DNA of 64,000 nucleotides. It comes from Sva-07 sp963707515. GTDB lineage: Bacteria; Actinomycetota; Acidimicrobiia; Acidimicrobiales; Ilumatobacteraceae. The stretch lies in assembly GCA_963707515.1 (NCBI GenBank), contig CAVPQI010000001.1:930001-994000 (forward strand). Reading direction: 5' to 3'. A model generated the notes under the pieces. That model was not told the DNA's origin. It made no database searches and saw nothing but the letters and a program-made list of their open reading frames with translations. A program made the position numbers and the translations under genes. Positions 51,110 through 60,438 of the stretch are shown piece after piece; the stretch's first letter is position 1; every line of letters starts with the position of its first letter.

Positions 51110-51606
51110 TCACGATCTCGTGCGGACCCGCCCGACGCTCTCGACGAACGATGGTCGAGTCGGCCCGACATGGCTGGTCAGAGACCGTCGATCTCGCATC
51201 AACGCCCGGCGCAGCAGCGAACTGGATGTCTGTTGCGTGTACGGCACGTAGACCACGCGGACCCCGACACCGGCGAAGTCCTGCTCGAGCTTGTCCCCGC
51301 GGTCGGTGTCCTTCCAGTCGTCACCCTTGACGATCACGTCGAACCGAACTCGCTCCCACATGTCGAGCTTGTGCGGTGTGTCCTCGACCACTGCCTCGTC
51401 GACGTACCTGTCACGGGCCACGATCGAGACACGCTCGACGGTCGGCACCACCGGCTGCAAGCCCTTCACCCGCTGGGCCATCTCGTCGCTCACGACGCCG
51501 GCCACGAGATGGTCGCAGTGTTCGCGTCGTTGTTCAGCACGTTGAGGTGCCCGACGTGGAACATGTCGAAGACTCCAGGCACGTAGCCAACCAGTCGCTC
51601 CGCCAT
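51110..51606 (-). CDS. TagD-like cytidylyltransferase family protein (one frameshift)
   Basis: A nucleotidyltransferase of about 165 residues that transfers CMP or AMP from NTP to a phosphorylated alcohol or sugar. The ATG at 51606 gives MAERLVGYVPGVFDMFHVGHLNVLNN, with the HxGH motif at residues 17-20. Near 51520 the frame shifts to CDHLVAGVVSDEMAQRVKGLQPVVPTVERVSIVARDRYVDEAVVEDTPHK, then VRFDVIVKGDDWKDTDRG, the conserved lysine/tryptophan segment. It resembles glycerol-3-phosphate cytidylyltransferase. It is 6 bp upstream of the polymerase gene, in module B. A CDP-alcohol product could serve the CDP-alcohol phosphotransferase at 39600, which is inference. Extra Arg-rich residues at the end are unusual. 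Confidence 0.83.
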
Positions 51607-51700
51607 TGCTTCTGCCTCGGTTCGCCGGTGCCCGCCACCAGACAGTCCTTGTCCGCTCGATCGTAGCTGCACGATCCGTGGTCGCGTGCCGCTTCGATGC

Positions 51701-53009
51701 TCACGCAGTCTCGAGGCGGGCCGTCCCCCCGAGCGCCGGATCGGCCAGCAACCACAGCCGGATCACGGCCACACTCAGCAACGACACGGCGGTGATCACG
51801 AGCGGGACGACGAAGATCGAACCGCCCGCGGCGATGAACGACGACGACCGCGGCGACCGGGGAGCACCGCAGCTCCGTCGGCCCTGGTCTCCGACACGGC
51901 CTCCTGTCGACCACGAACGGCCGCCAGCGCAGCGTACGGGGTGACCGCAGCGACCGAGGCAGCGTGCAATGCCCAGCCGAACACGCCGATCCGGCTGATG
52001 TCACGATCCGATCCGAGGAAGCCCTCGGCGACAGGAACCAGTGCAGTCGCGACGAGTGCCAATGTCACCGTCGACACCCCGAGCGCCATGACCGCGCGAT
52101 CCGCTCTGCGGCGGATCACGACGAGCGGACTCACTCGGTCGTGGGCATAGCTGGCGAACAGGTACGAGGCGACGCCGCTGACGGTGAGCATCGCCGGCGC
52201 GGACGTACACGCGCCACCTCGAGCTCGCCGTACACCGCGAGCCCCGCCGTCACCACCGCCACGGCGCGAACGCCGGCGAGCATCGAGGGTCGCAACATCT
52301 GCTGCATGGCACGCCACGAGCCGTAACGCCACACCGCTGCGAGGTCGCGCCGAGCCCCGAACGCGAGCCAGCGTTCCGACCGCGGCAGCCGTGTCAGCGC
52401 GGCGACCACGGCAGCGGATTGCCCGACGAGCAACGCCACCAAGAACGTCCCCAACGTCACGGAGGGGCTGTACCGCCACGTGCCCGCAACGATCGCCAGC
52501 GACACCAGCAACGACGAGACGTCGACGACGACGAGCGACCAGAACCGCAAGCACGCCATCAGCAGGCGGCGGAGAAGTTCGACGATGACGAACGCATACG
52601 TCGACAGGGCGAACAGGGCGGCCTGCCCCGCGGCAACATCCCCACCGACGAGCGCGACGACGGCCGGGACGACCGACACCACCGCACACGCCAGGAATCC
52701 CCACGAGCGCAGACCGGCACGCACGGACGGGTCGCTCCGATCGAGGACCGTCAGCGAGTCGCCCACGAGACCGGTGACCACGGCGGTGGCGATGACGACG
52801 ATGCCGAACAGCAGGGCGTACTTCGCCAGACCCTCGACACCCATCAGCCGCAGGGCCAGCACCTGCAAGGCGAAGCTTCCGAGTGCCTGCGAGAACTGAC
52901 CAGCGATCGCCCCGAGCGCGCTCCGTCGCCGGCTCACGCGCGCGCCACCGCGAGACACATCCGCCACCGCAGGCGAGCGTCCGCTCGCCGCCGTGGGAGA
53001 GCGATTCAC
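51701..53009 (-). CDS. wzx: Wzx-like oligosaccharide flippase (two frameshifts)
   Basis: A polytopic membrane protein of about 435 residues. The first 270 residues are in one frame from a GTG at 53009: SALGAIAGQFSQALGSFALQVLALRLMGVEGLAKYALLFG, then VFVIVELLRRLLMACLRFW-like helices and WRYGSWRAMQQMLRPSMLAG. Near 52195 the frame changes to SAPAMLTVSGVASYLFASYAHDRV and GVFGWALHAASVAAVTPYAALAAVRGRQ, and near 51840 to GGSIFVVPLVITAVSLLSVAVIRLWLLADPALGG, ending at a TGA at 51701-51703. The topology and the phrase on a second-half GWALHAASVA are those of polysaccharide flippases. It is the first gene of the module B operon. Confidence 0.8.
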
Positions 53010-53119
53010 TCATCCGCCACAACGCTTGGACGGTACCGGCAACCCGCGGCTTCGACGAGGCCCTGTCCGATATCACCCGGCCCTAGGATCGCTCCAGTGG
53101 AATCGGCTCGGTCAGGTCC

Positions 53120-53992
53120 GTGGCGGACAGCGCAGGCGACAGCCACCTCGTGCGCGTCGGTGACCGCCCGTCGGCTGGGGTCGGGGAATTGAGCCGGGTC
53201 GGCGTGCGCGGCCTCGAGTCACGAGCGCGGCGCACGGCCAAGTCGATCGTCCGACGAACCTCGAGCTCGGTCATCACGTTGATCGGAACCGACGCCTCGG
53301 ACGACTTCGACCGTCGGTCGTGCCTCGTCCTGGCGCCGCACCCCGACGACGAGACGTTCGGCTGCGGGGCGACGATCGCCCGCAAGCGCGACGCCGGCTC
53401 GGAGGTCAAGGTCGTGATCGTGACCGATGGCCGACGCTCGCCGCACGCCGAGTCGGTCACGAGCGCGGAACTCGTCGCCATCCGCCGGCGCGAGGCGTTG
53501 GTCGCCTTGAGCCGTCTCGGCGTCGAGGCGAGTGACGTCACGTTCCTCGACTTCGAGGACGGCACGCTCTGTGATCGCACGGACGACGTTGCCGCAGCAC
53601 TCGCCGCGGTGGTCAGCGAGACGTCGCTCGACCATGTCGTGGTCACGTCCGTCGCCGATCGCCACCCGGATCACCGTGCGCTGGGCGTCGCCGCCCGCAT
53701 GCTGCTCGACACCGGCGAGATCCGCGGCGAACTCTACGAGTACGCGGTCTGGCAACGGGTGCCGGCGGCGGTCGTCGTCGCCCAACTGGTCCGTCGCGCC
53801 ATCGGCCGCGGCGGTTCGCTGCGAGCTCGCGTGTCATCGGCGCGACCGCGCCTCGTCAGCACGAACGGACAGATCGAACGCAAGGCGTCGGCAGTCAACG
53901 CCTACGAGAGCCAGCTCGCACTCCTGCCGGTGGGCTTCGTCGAGGACTTCCTCCAGCAGTCCGAGGTGTTCGTGAGGGTGCCGCAGCGCTGA
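53120..53992 (+). CDS. PIG-L (LmbE-like) deacetylase
   Basis: A zinc-dependent de-N-acetylase of 290 residues. The metal-binding motif is LAPHPDDETFGCG (His74, Asp76, Asp77) and the third ligand lies in ADRHPDHRALG (His182, His185). This is a family that removes acetyl groups from GlcNAc-containing small molecules or lipid-linked sugars. The start is uncertain: a GTG at 53120 is used, but the first 50 residues are poorly conserved. It is transcribed divergently from the flippase gene of module B (110 bp gap), so it may de-acetylate a sugar of that repeat unit. A second PIG-L domain, fused to a receiver, is at 62437-63453. Confidence 0.88.
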   Translation: MADSAGDSHLVRVGDRPSAGVGELSRVGVRGLESRARRTAKSIVRRTSSSVITLIGTDASDDFDRRSCLVLAPHPDDETFGCGATIARKRDAGSEVKVVIVTDGRRSPHAESVTSAELVAIRRREALVALSRLGVEASDVTFLDFEDGTLCDRTDDVAAALAAVVSETSLDHVVVTSVADRHPDHRALGVAARMLLDTGEIRGELYEYAVWQRVPAAVVVAQLVRRAIGRGGSLRARVSSARPRLVSTNGQIERKASAVNAYESQLALLPVGFVEDFLQQSEVFVRVPQR

Positions 53993-54000
53993 CCGGTCGA

Positions 54001-54042
54001 GCCAGCGGCGCGGGTCGGCAGTCCCGCTGCGGAGCCGCTGGC
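54001..54042 (+). terminator. Nested hairpin after the PIG-L gene
   Basis: Outer arms GCCAGCGGC / GCCGCTGGC (9 bp) and inner arms GCGGG / CCCGC with a 6-nt bulge, starting 9 bp after the stop codon. There is no T tract, so termination is probable from position and structure only. Confidence 0.55.
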
Positions 54043-54141
54043 ACCCATTGCCAATCGGCATGGCGAGTTCTACGGTGACGCCGGGACGGGCGACTCACTT
54101 GGTGTGGGGGACTCTCGATCGCGACGGAAGGGCGGTTCGAG

Positions 54142-57129
54142 ATGAGCGGGACATCGACGGGGTCGGGGCGGTCGCGAGCGCGGGCGCGCACGTTGCAGCA
54201 ACTCGCCGTGGTGTCGGCAATGGCCGTGGTCGCGTCGGTCGCCCTGACCACGAGCCCGCTGGTGCTCGCCGACCTCCCGGTCGGCCCGCTTCTCGTCACG
54301 CCGGCCGACGGCTCGACCAGCGCGCCGACGAACACCGAACTCAGTGTCGAGGTGGGAGCACGCGAGCGGCGAGCCACTCGATGTCACGTTCTTCGGCCGG
54401 CGGCGAGGGGCGGCGGACGACGCCGACCCCTTCTCGGTCGTCTTGTTGCCGGACACACAGAACTACACGCTCGACACGGCAAACCTGACTCGCCTCGTCG
54501 CGCAACGCGACTGGATCCTCGAGCAGCGCATCGCCAGGAAGATCGAGGCCGTCGTCCATCTCGGTGACATCGTCGACACCGGAAGCAGCGCCACGCACTG
54601 GACACGCGTCATGACCGGGATCGGACCGCTCCAGCGAGACGACCTGGCGATGGCGATCATGCCCGGCAACCACGACTACAACACGTACCAGTCCGACCCG
54701 AACGGTCCGCCCAACGGCACCCGTGCCGACCGTTACGACGCGAACTTCCCGGTCGCTCCCGCAGCCGGCAGCCTGCAGCGGTTCGCCTGGGCCGGCGGGT
54801 ACATGGGCGACCCTGGCGACGCCGTGGTCGCGGATCAGGTCGGCGGATACGCCAACCGCGGGTGGAAGAACAACTACGTCGAGTTCGAGGCGAGCGGCAT
54901 GGAGTTCGTCGTCGTCTCGGTGGAGTACAACTTTCCCGACGAGACCAAGCAGTGGCTCGACGCCGTGCTGACACACTTCGCCGACAAGCGGGTGATCATC
55001 AACACCCACCAATGGCTCGAGAACAACGGCGCGCTCAGCACGGACGGTCCCTCCGGCGGCGCTGCAGCGACGTGGAATCAGTACGTCAAGAACCACTGCA
55101 ACGTCTTCCTCATCGTCGGCGGGCACAACACGGGTGCGAGTGGATCCGGGGAGGCCAGAAGGACAGAACAGAACGCCTGTGGACGCGCCGTTCCGATGCA
55201 TCTCTCCGACTATCAGAACCGCCCGAACGGGGGCGATGGGTGGCTGCGGCTGCTGACCTTCGATCCGGCCGCCGACCGCATCGCGGTGCAGACCTACTCA
55301 CCCACGCTCGACACCTTCGAGACCGACGCCAACAGCTCGTTCGTCGAGTCCTTCGACATGGACGTCGCACCCGCGGGCTGGCAGACGATCGGGACCACCA
55401 CGGTGACCGGCGGCGGCGGAGTGGCGACGGCCACCTGGACCGGGCTCGCCGAGGCGACCGAGTACGAGTGGTACGTCCGGGTCGGCCACGACACGTTCGT
55501 CACGGACAACTCGGCGATGCCATGGTCCTTCCGCACCGTCTCGCCAACGACCTCTTCGACGACCTCGACCTCGACGACCTCGACGGTCGCTCCGACGACG
55601 TCGACGACGGTGCCGCCGGCGCCTGGGGTGTTGGCGGTGGATGGGTTCGGTCGGTCGGTGACGACCGGTTGGGGCTCGGCCGATGTGGGTGGGGCGTGGT
55701 CGGGTTCGACGAGCGGGATGTCGGTCAGCGGCGGCACGGGAAGGATCACCGGCGGGGCGGGGGCGACACGGTCGGCGTATCTGACGGGGGCGAGTGCTCG
55801 TGATGTCGACGTCACCGTCGATGTCGCGCTCACCGGGACACCGTCAGGATCGGGTGCGTACGTGTCGGTGCTCGGTCGGCGGGTGGCGGCCAACACCCAC
55901 TACGAGGCAAAGGTGCGCTATCAGGCCGACGTGGTGACCGTCTATCTCGTCCGGATGGCGAACGGCACGGAGACGATGTTGGGATGGACCACCGTGCCAG
56001 GTGTGACCACCTCGACCACGGCGCGCTCGCCTGCAACTCGAGGGTTCGACGTCGACGGCCGTGCGCGCCAAGGTGTGGGCGGCGAACACCGCGGAGCCGT
56101 CAGCGTGGACGCTGGAGCGCACGGACTCGACCACACCAACGGCGTTGCGTGGGCCCGGCCACTCCGGGCTGGTGATGTACGTGTCCAGCTCGTGGAACAC
56201 GACCGCACCCGTCGTCAACGTCGACAACGTCACCGTGAAGCCACACGGTGGCGTGTCTCCACCCACGACGTCGACCACGATCGCTCCGACCACGACCGCC
56301 CCGACGACCACGACTGCGCCGACGACCACGACGACCGTCGCTCCCACGACGTCGACGTCGTCGACCACGACGACATCGACCTCGACCACCACGACATCGA
56401 CGTCGACCACCACGACATCGACGTCGACCACGTCTTCGACGACGTCGACGGTCGCTCCGACGACGTCGACGGTGCCGCCGGTGCCTGGGGTGTTGGCGGT
56501 GGATGGGTTCGGTCGGTCGGTGACGACCGGTTGGGGCTCGGCCGATGTGGGTGGGGCGTGGTCGGGTTCGACGAGCGGGATGTCGGTCAGCGGCGGCACG
56601 GGAAGGATCACCGGCGGGGCGGGGGCGACACGGTCGGCGTACCTGACGGGGGCGAGTGCTCGTGATGTCGACGTCACCGTCGATGTCGCGCTCACCGGGA
56701 CACCGTCAGGATCGGGTGCGTACGTGTCGGTGCTCGGTCGGCGGGTGGCGGCCAACACCCACTACGAGGCAAAGGTGCGCTATCAGGCCGACGTGGTGAC
56801 CGTCTATCTCGTCCGGATGGCGAACGGCACGGAGACGATGTTGGGATGGACCACCGTGCCAGGTGTGACCACCTCGACCACGGCGCGCGTGCGCCTGCAA
56901 CTCGAGGGTTCGACGTCGACGGCCGTGCGCGCCAAGGTGTGGGCGGCGAACACCGCCGGAGCCGTCAGCGTGGACGCTGGAGCGCACGGACTCGACCACA
57001 CCAACGGCGTTGCGTGGGCCCGGCCACTCCGGGCTGGTGATGTACGTGTCCAGCTCGTGGAACACGACCGCACCCGTCGTCAACGTCGACAACGTCACCG
57101 TGAAGCCACACGGCCCCGGCGTGGGCTGA
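54142..57129 (+). CDS. Secreted calcineurin-like metallophosphoesterase with duplicated C-terminal domain (three frameshifts)
   Basis: An ATG at 54142 (GGAAGGG upstream) gives a signal peptide (LQQLAVVSAMAVVASVALTTS) and a short Ig-like lead-in. Near 54355 the frame shifts to GEPLDVTFFGRR. The phosphoesterase domain has LLPDTQNY, VVHLGDIVDTG, AIMPGNHDYNTY, IINTHQWLENNG and FLIVGGHNTG, the metal ligands in their usual order. A fibronectin-like segment and a Ser/Thr-rich linker follow. Then come two almost identical copies of a 200-residue domain (DGFGRSVTTGWGSADVGGAW to NVDNVTVKPHG), separated by a TTTSTS linker. Frames break near 56030 in copy 1 and near 56960 in copy 2, at different positions. 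The restored end is VKPHGPGVG at 57129. The substrate is unknown. Confidence 0.85.
55621..56248 (+). repeat. Long direct repeat, copy 1
   Basis: About 628 bp, nearly identical to 56483-57112. Differences noticed are one silent T/C change (TATCTG versus TACCTG), a two-base loss near 56030 and a one-base difference near 56090. It encodes the first C-terminal domain of the metallophosphoesterase. Confidence 0.9.
56483..57112 (+). repeat. Long direct repeat, copy 2
   Basis: Second copy of the element at 55621-56248, about 862 bp downstream. It carries one extra C near 56955 that breaks its own frame, where copy 1 reads correctly (AANTAEPSAWTLERTD). The copies therefore correct each other. They are separated by a Ser/Thr-rich low-complexity linker (56250-56480). 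Confidence 0.9.
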
Positions 57130-57724
57130 CGCAGCCCGCGCGACCCAGCGCCGGCCTCGGCACGCCCCCGGTGGGAATCCGCCAGCTCGAGTACCGACGA
57201 CCACGCCTGTGCGGCGACCGTGCCGCGACACGTCGCGCCCGGCCGGTTGATCCCGTTTCATTGTTCGGTATTCACGTGATCACATATTCACTCTTTGAGC
57301 CACGATACCGACACGCACAACAGTGAATTAGGTGCGCTCTTGGGGATGCTTTACGCCATTCCCCACTCCCCGGCAGCCGCCATGCACCGAGTCTCGCTCC
57401 CCGAACGCAGGCCGTGTTGATGTCACCACTCTCCGCACTTTGCAGCGCTTCCAGGCGTTACGGACGCCTGAACACGCTCTGCGCCCGTCTGCTCGCGCTG
57501 CGTGAGGAGCGCCCGAATCACCGTGATTTCTCTGTATCTGCAGAGATCGACCGCCGATCAGTGACGAGCCATGAAGCGGGTCCGTCATGTTAAGACTTGG
57601 TTCACACACGGGCTTCTTGCTGTACATCGTCGTATCAGGGCAGTAGCTTCATGCTCAGGAACTGCGAGACGGCGTACGGATCAGTACGCGCAGTACCGGA
57701 CAGACCGGCGGAAAGGGCGAAACA
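57130..57724. other. 595-bp non-coding region upstream of the glycosylphosphotransferase gene
   Basis: No open frame here has family motifs or a ribosome site. The stretch 57240-57330 is visibly richer in A and T than its surroundings and has several TTCAC-like words, so a promoter is likely, but no clear -35/-10 pair could be fixed. The leader of the next gene is at least partly in this region; I saw no riboswitch-like structure. Confidence 0.5.
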
Positions 57725-59299
57725 ATGAGCGCGCGGAGCGCCACCAAGGCGCAAGGGACGGATCCAATCAAGCTGCAAGCGAGCAGCCGCCGGAAGGCGC
57801 CCACGCTGACTGTGGTGCCCCAGGCGACGTCGAACGGTGCCCGTCAGCTCATCGACACGTCGGCACAATCGGCACCCCCCGCCGCCGCGATGGTCGTCCC
57901 CAGAAGGTCGACCGCTCCCCAGGTGCTCCGACGGCGCCAGATCGCCGCCGATGTCGCTGCCACGGCCGCCGGCCTCGCGGTTGCATGCGCGCTCGTCAAC
58001 ATCCCCGCCGACGACTTCGCGGTCGGCTCCACGATCTGGCTGGTCGTGACGGCCGGCCTCGCATGGATGTGCTGCCTCGGCATGAATCGGCTGTACATGG
58101 CCCGCGCCGTGCAGCGAGCGGGTGAAGAGATCAAGCGCATCGGCGCATCGGGACTCGCCGCGACGGGACTCACGCTGCTCATCTCGAGCATCGCCGGGGT
58201 CGGCGCGCCGGAACGGTGGTACGCGCTGAGCTTCGTCACCACCGCCGCCGCGCTCGTCGTCGAGCGGTTGATCGCCCGCTCGGCCTTCAACCGCATGCGC
58301 GCCGCCGGCTCACTTCGGCGACGAGTGGCGATCATCGGCACCGACCGCAATGCGCAAGAGCTGTACCGGACGGTCGCCAAGCAACCGCAGCTCGGTTACG
58401 AGATCGCCGGATACATCAGCGCCAACGATCGGGAACGACACCAGGTCGGGCAAGGGCGCGTGATCGGGCGATTGTCCGACGTCGTCGACACGTTGCACGC
58501 GACCGGATGCGTCGGTGTGCTCGTGTCACTCAACTCCGTCAATGCCGTCGAGGTGAACCGACTCTCCCGCCAACTCACCGACGCCGGGTTCCATGTCGCG
58601 CTGTCGACGAGCCTCCGCGACTTCGACGTGACCCGGCTGCGGCCGCAGGCGATCGGCGAACAGACCCTCGTGTACCTCGAGCCCACGATCCGGGGCGGAT
58701 GGCGCTCGCGGGCCAAGCGCGTGTTCGACGTGATGCTGGCCATCGTCGGACTCACCATCGGCGCACCGATCATGGCGGTGGCCGCGATCGCCATCCGGCT
58801 CGACTCACCCGGGCCAGTGCTCTTCCGGCAACGGCGCGTCGGACGCGACGGCGCTGAGTTCGAGATGATCAAGCTGCGCACGATGACCGTCGACGCCGAG
58901 CAACGCCTGGCCGACATCGCTGCCCTCAACGAATCCGACGGACCACTGTTCAAGGTCGCCGCGGACCCTCGCATCACGCGGGTCGGTCGCATACTTCGCC
59001 GCACGTCGATCGACGAGCTGCCGCAGTTCTGGAACATCCTGCGTGGCGAGATGAGCGTGGTCGGGCCCCGACCCGCGCTGCCGAAGGAAGTCGCGGAGTG
59101 GGACGACCAACTGCGCGAACGCCTGCGGGTCCTGCCCGGCCTGACCGGCATCTGGCAGGTCTCGGGCCGGTCGTCGACCACCTTCGCCGAATACAAGCGA
59201 CTCGACCTCTACTACGTCGACAACTGGTCGCTCGTGCACGACGTGCGGATCGTGCTCAAGACCGTCGCCGTCGTCGCACTGCAACGCGGCGCGTCGTGA
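57725..59299 (+). CDS. Polyprenyl glycosylphosphotransferase (full-length priming enzyme)
   Basis: An intact 524-residue enzyme that loads the first sugar phosphate on undecaprenyl phosphate. Four helices (about 73-91, 101-120, 140-157, 163-180) are followed by a CoA-binding-like domain (VAIIGTDRNAQELYRTV, near 200-300), a fifth hydrophobic segment (332-358) and the sugar transferase domain: SPGPVLFRQRRVGRDG, MIKLRTM, RRTSIDELPQFWNILRGEMSVVGPRPAL (DE at 430-431) and LPGLTGIWQVSGRSS. The ATG at 57725 has GAAAGGG upstream. The first 65 residues are a polar extension. It would prime EPS module B, parallel to the short enzyme of module A. An LPRTG-anchored surface protein gene follows, as in module A. 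Confidence 0.93.
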   Translation: MSARSATKAQGTDPIKLQASSRRKAPTLTVVPQATSNGARQLIDTSAQSAPPAAAMVVPRRSTAPQVLRRRQIAADVAATAAGLAVACALVNIPADDFAVGSTIWLVVTAGLAWMCCLGMNRLYMARAVQRAGEEIKRIGASGLAATGLTLLISSIAGVGAPERWYALSFVTTAAALVVERLIARSAFNRMRAAGSLRRRVAIIGTDRNAQELYRTVAKQPQLGYEIAGYISANDRERHQVGQGRVIGRLSDVVDTLHATGCVGVLVSLNSVNAVEVNRLSRQLTDAGFHVALSTSLRDFDVTRLRPQAIGEQTLVYLEPTIRGGWRSRAKRVFDVMLAIVGLTIGAPIMAVAAIAIRLDSPGPVLFRQRRVGRDGAEFEMIKLRTMTVDAEQRLADIAALNESDGPLFKVAADPRITRVGRILRRTSIDELPQFWNILRGEMSVVGPRPALPKEVAEWDDQLRERLRVLPGLTGIWQVSGRSSTTFAEYKRLDLYYVDNWSLVHDVRIVLKTVAVVALQRGAS

Positions 59300-59571
59300 C
59301 GACTCGCAGTCGGAGCGCGACGCTCCCATCGCTCGACGGCTGTGCTATCTCACGCTCCGTGGTTATCCGGTCACACAGCTGCGTGGCGTGGCAGGCCGAC
59401 GACCCTCAGTGAGAAGCATCCCGGCAAACTCCAGAAGCTGTGAATTACCTGCACAATTGCACTTTTTTGCACGACATCTGCTTGTGATACCGACCCCGAC
59501 CAACTAAGTTCACCGGTCACGGAGCGTGGCGGCCAGGCGGTCGTGCTCTCGGCGGAACACGACCCAAAGGC
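59300..59571. promoter_or_regulatory. Intergenic region with two CACG-N3-CGTG palindromes
   Basis: CACGCTCCGTG (59351-59361) and CACGGAGCGTG (59518-59528) are the same interrupted palindrome in the two orientations, the second about 45 bp before the LPRTG protein start. Between them lie three TGCAC words (59450, 59458 and 59468) in an A/T-rich stretch. This looks like a promoter with operator sites; no factor can be named. Confidence 0.4.
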
Positions 59572-60372
59572 ATGATCATGACGAGTCAGTCCATCGCTCA
59601 CACTTCCCCCCAGCGGCGCTTCGGGCGCCGGCGCTGGATCACCGCACTGGTGGCAGCGGCAGCCGCGTGCACCCTGGCGCCCGCAACGGCCGCGGCGCAG
59701 CAGGGCGACGGCGGCGACTACGTGACGACGACCACGCCGTCATCTCGCTCGATCGACGTCTCCGCGTTCTCCCCCGCATGCATCCGCGACGCGCCGTACA
59801 TCAACTTCTCGATCGTGCCGATCGGGTTCGTGCCCGATGACAACTCGGCAACCCTTCGAGTCTTCGACGTGAACGGGTCGCTGGTCGAGACGCTGACCGT
59901 GAACTCGCTCAGCGGGACGTTCATCTACCCGGGCGCCTCGGTCGACGCGGCCGGCAACGCCACGGACTGGCCGGGCTGGAAGCAGGCGCCGGACGGCTCC
60001 TGGACGCCCGACGCGAGCGACGCGATCCTGCGCGAGGGCCTGACGATCGAAGTGACCGTCAATCCGACCGCAACCGCCTCGGTGAGCTACCCGAGCGCCG
60101 CCTCCGATTGTGCGGGGCCCGGCTCGGCCGCTTCGGAGTGTGTCCCGGGACAGAACGGCGACGCCAACCCCGCCGACGACTGCACGCCGTGTGTTCCCGG
60201 ACAGGGCAGCGGAAGCGACGGCACCGAGTTGAACTGCGCCGGCACCTTGCCCCGCACTGGCGGCAACGGCCTCGCCGGCCCGCTCTCGGTGGGCACGATC
60301 TCGTTGGTGGCGGGGCTCGCAGCGGTCGCCGCGACACGGCGTCGACGCAACGTCGCTGACGCCGCGGGCTGA
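59572..60372 (+). CDS. Secreted LPRTG-anchored surface protein
   Basis: A 266-residue exported protein. Either of two close ATG codons may be the start (M1 or M3). The signal peptide is RRRWITALVAAAAACTLAPATAAAQ. One beta domain follows (ACIRDAPYINFSIVPIGFVPDDNSATLRVFD to EGLTIEVTVNPTATASVSY), then a Cys/Gly/Ser-rich linker, LPRTGGNG, a hydrophobic helix and the tail RRRRN, the full sortase signal. It follows the priming glycosylphosphotransferase by 272 bp, just as the IPSTG protein follows the short sugar transferase in module A; the two small proteins do not look closely related in their beta domains. The function is unknown. Confidence 0.87.
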   Translation: MIMTSQSIAHTSPQRRFGRRRWITALVAAAAACTLAPATAAAQQGDGGDYVTTTTPSSRSIDVSAFSPACIRDAPYINFSIVPIGFVPDDNSATLRVFDVNGSLVETLTVNSLSGTFIYPGASVDAAGNATDWPGWKQAPDGSWTPDASDAILREGLTIEVTVNPTATASVSYPSAASDCAGPGSAASECVPGQNGDANPADDCTPCVPGQGSGSDGTELNCAGTLPRTGGNGLAGPLSVGTISLVAGLAAVAATRRRRNVADAAG

Positions 60373-60384
60373 CGCGATCAACGT

Positions 60385-60429
60385 TCTGGGTCGGCGCCGC
60401 CGCGGAATCCGCGGCAAATCCGACCCAGA
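60385..60429. repeat. Dispersed palindromic intergenic repeat, copy 3
   Basis: A 45-bp element with outer arms TCTGGGTCGG / CCGACCCAGA and an inner hairpin GCCGCGG-AAT-CCGCGGC. Same length and nearly the same sequence as 30371-30415. It begins 12 bp after the stop of the LPRTG protein and ends 9 bp before the kinase start. Confidence 0.72.
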
Positions 60430-60438
60430 TCGAGGTGG

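Noticed and set aside
56250..56480. Repetitive stretch considered as a CRISPR array or satellite
   Set aside because: It is a Ser/Thr codon-repeat linker (ACG/TCG/ACC) inside a coding frame, without spacers of regular length.
59300..59571. Inverted CACGCTCCGTG / CACGGAGCGTG pair considered as ends of an insertion sequence
   Set aside because: Each arm is itself a palindrome, there is no transposase between them and no target-site duplication was seen.
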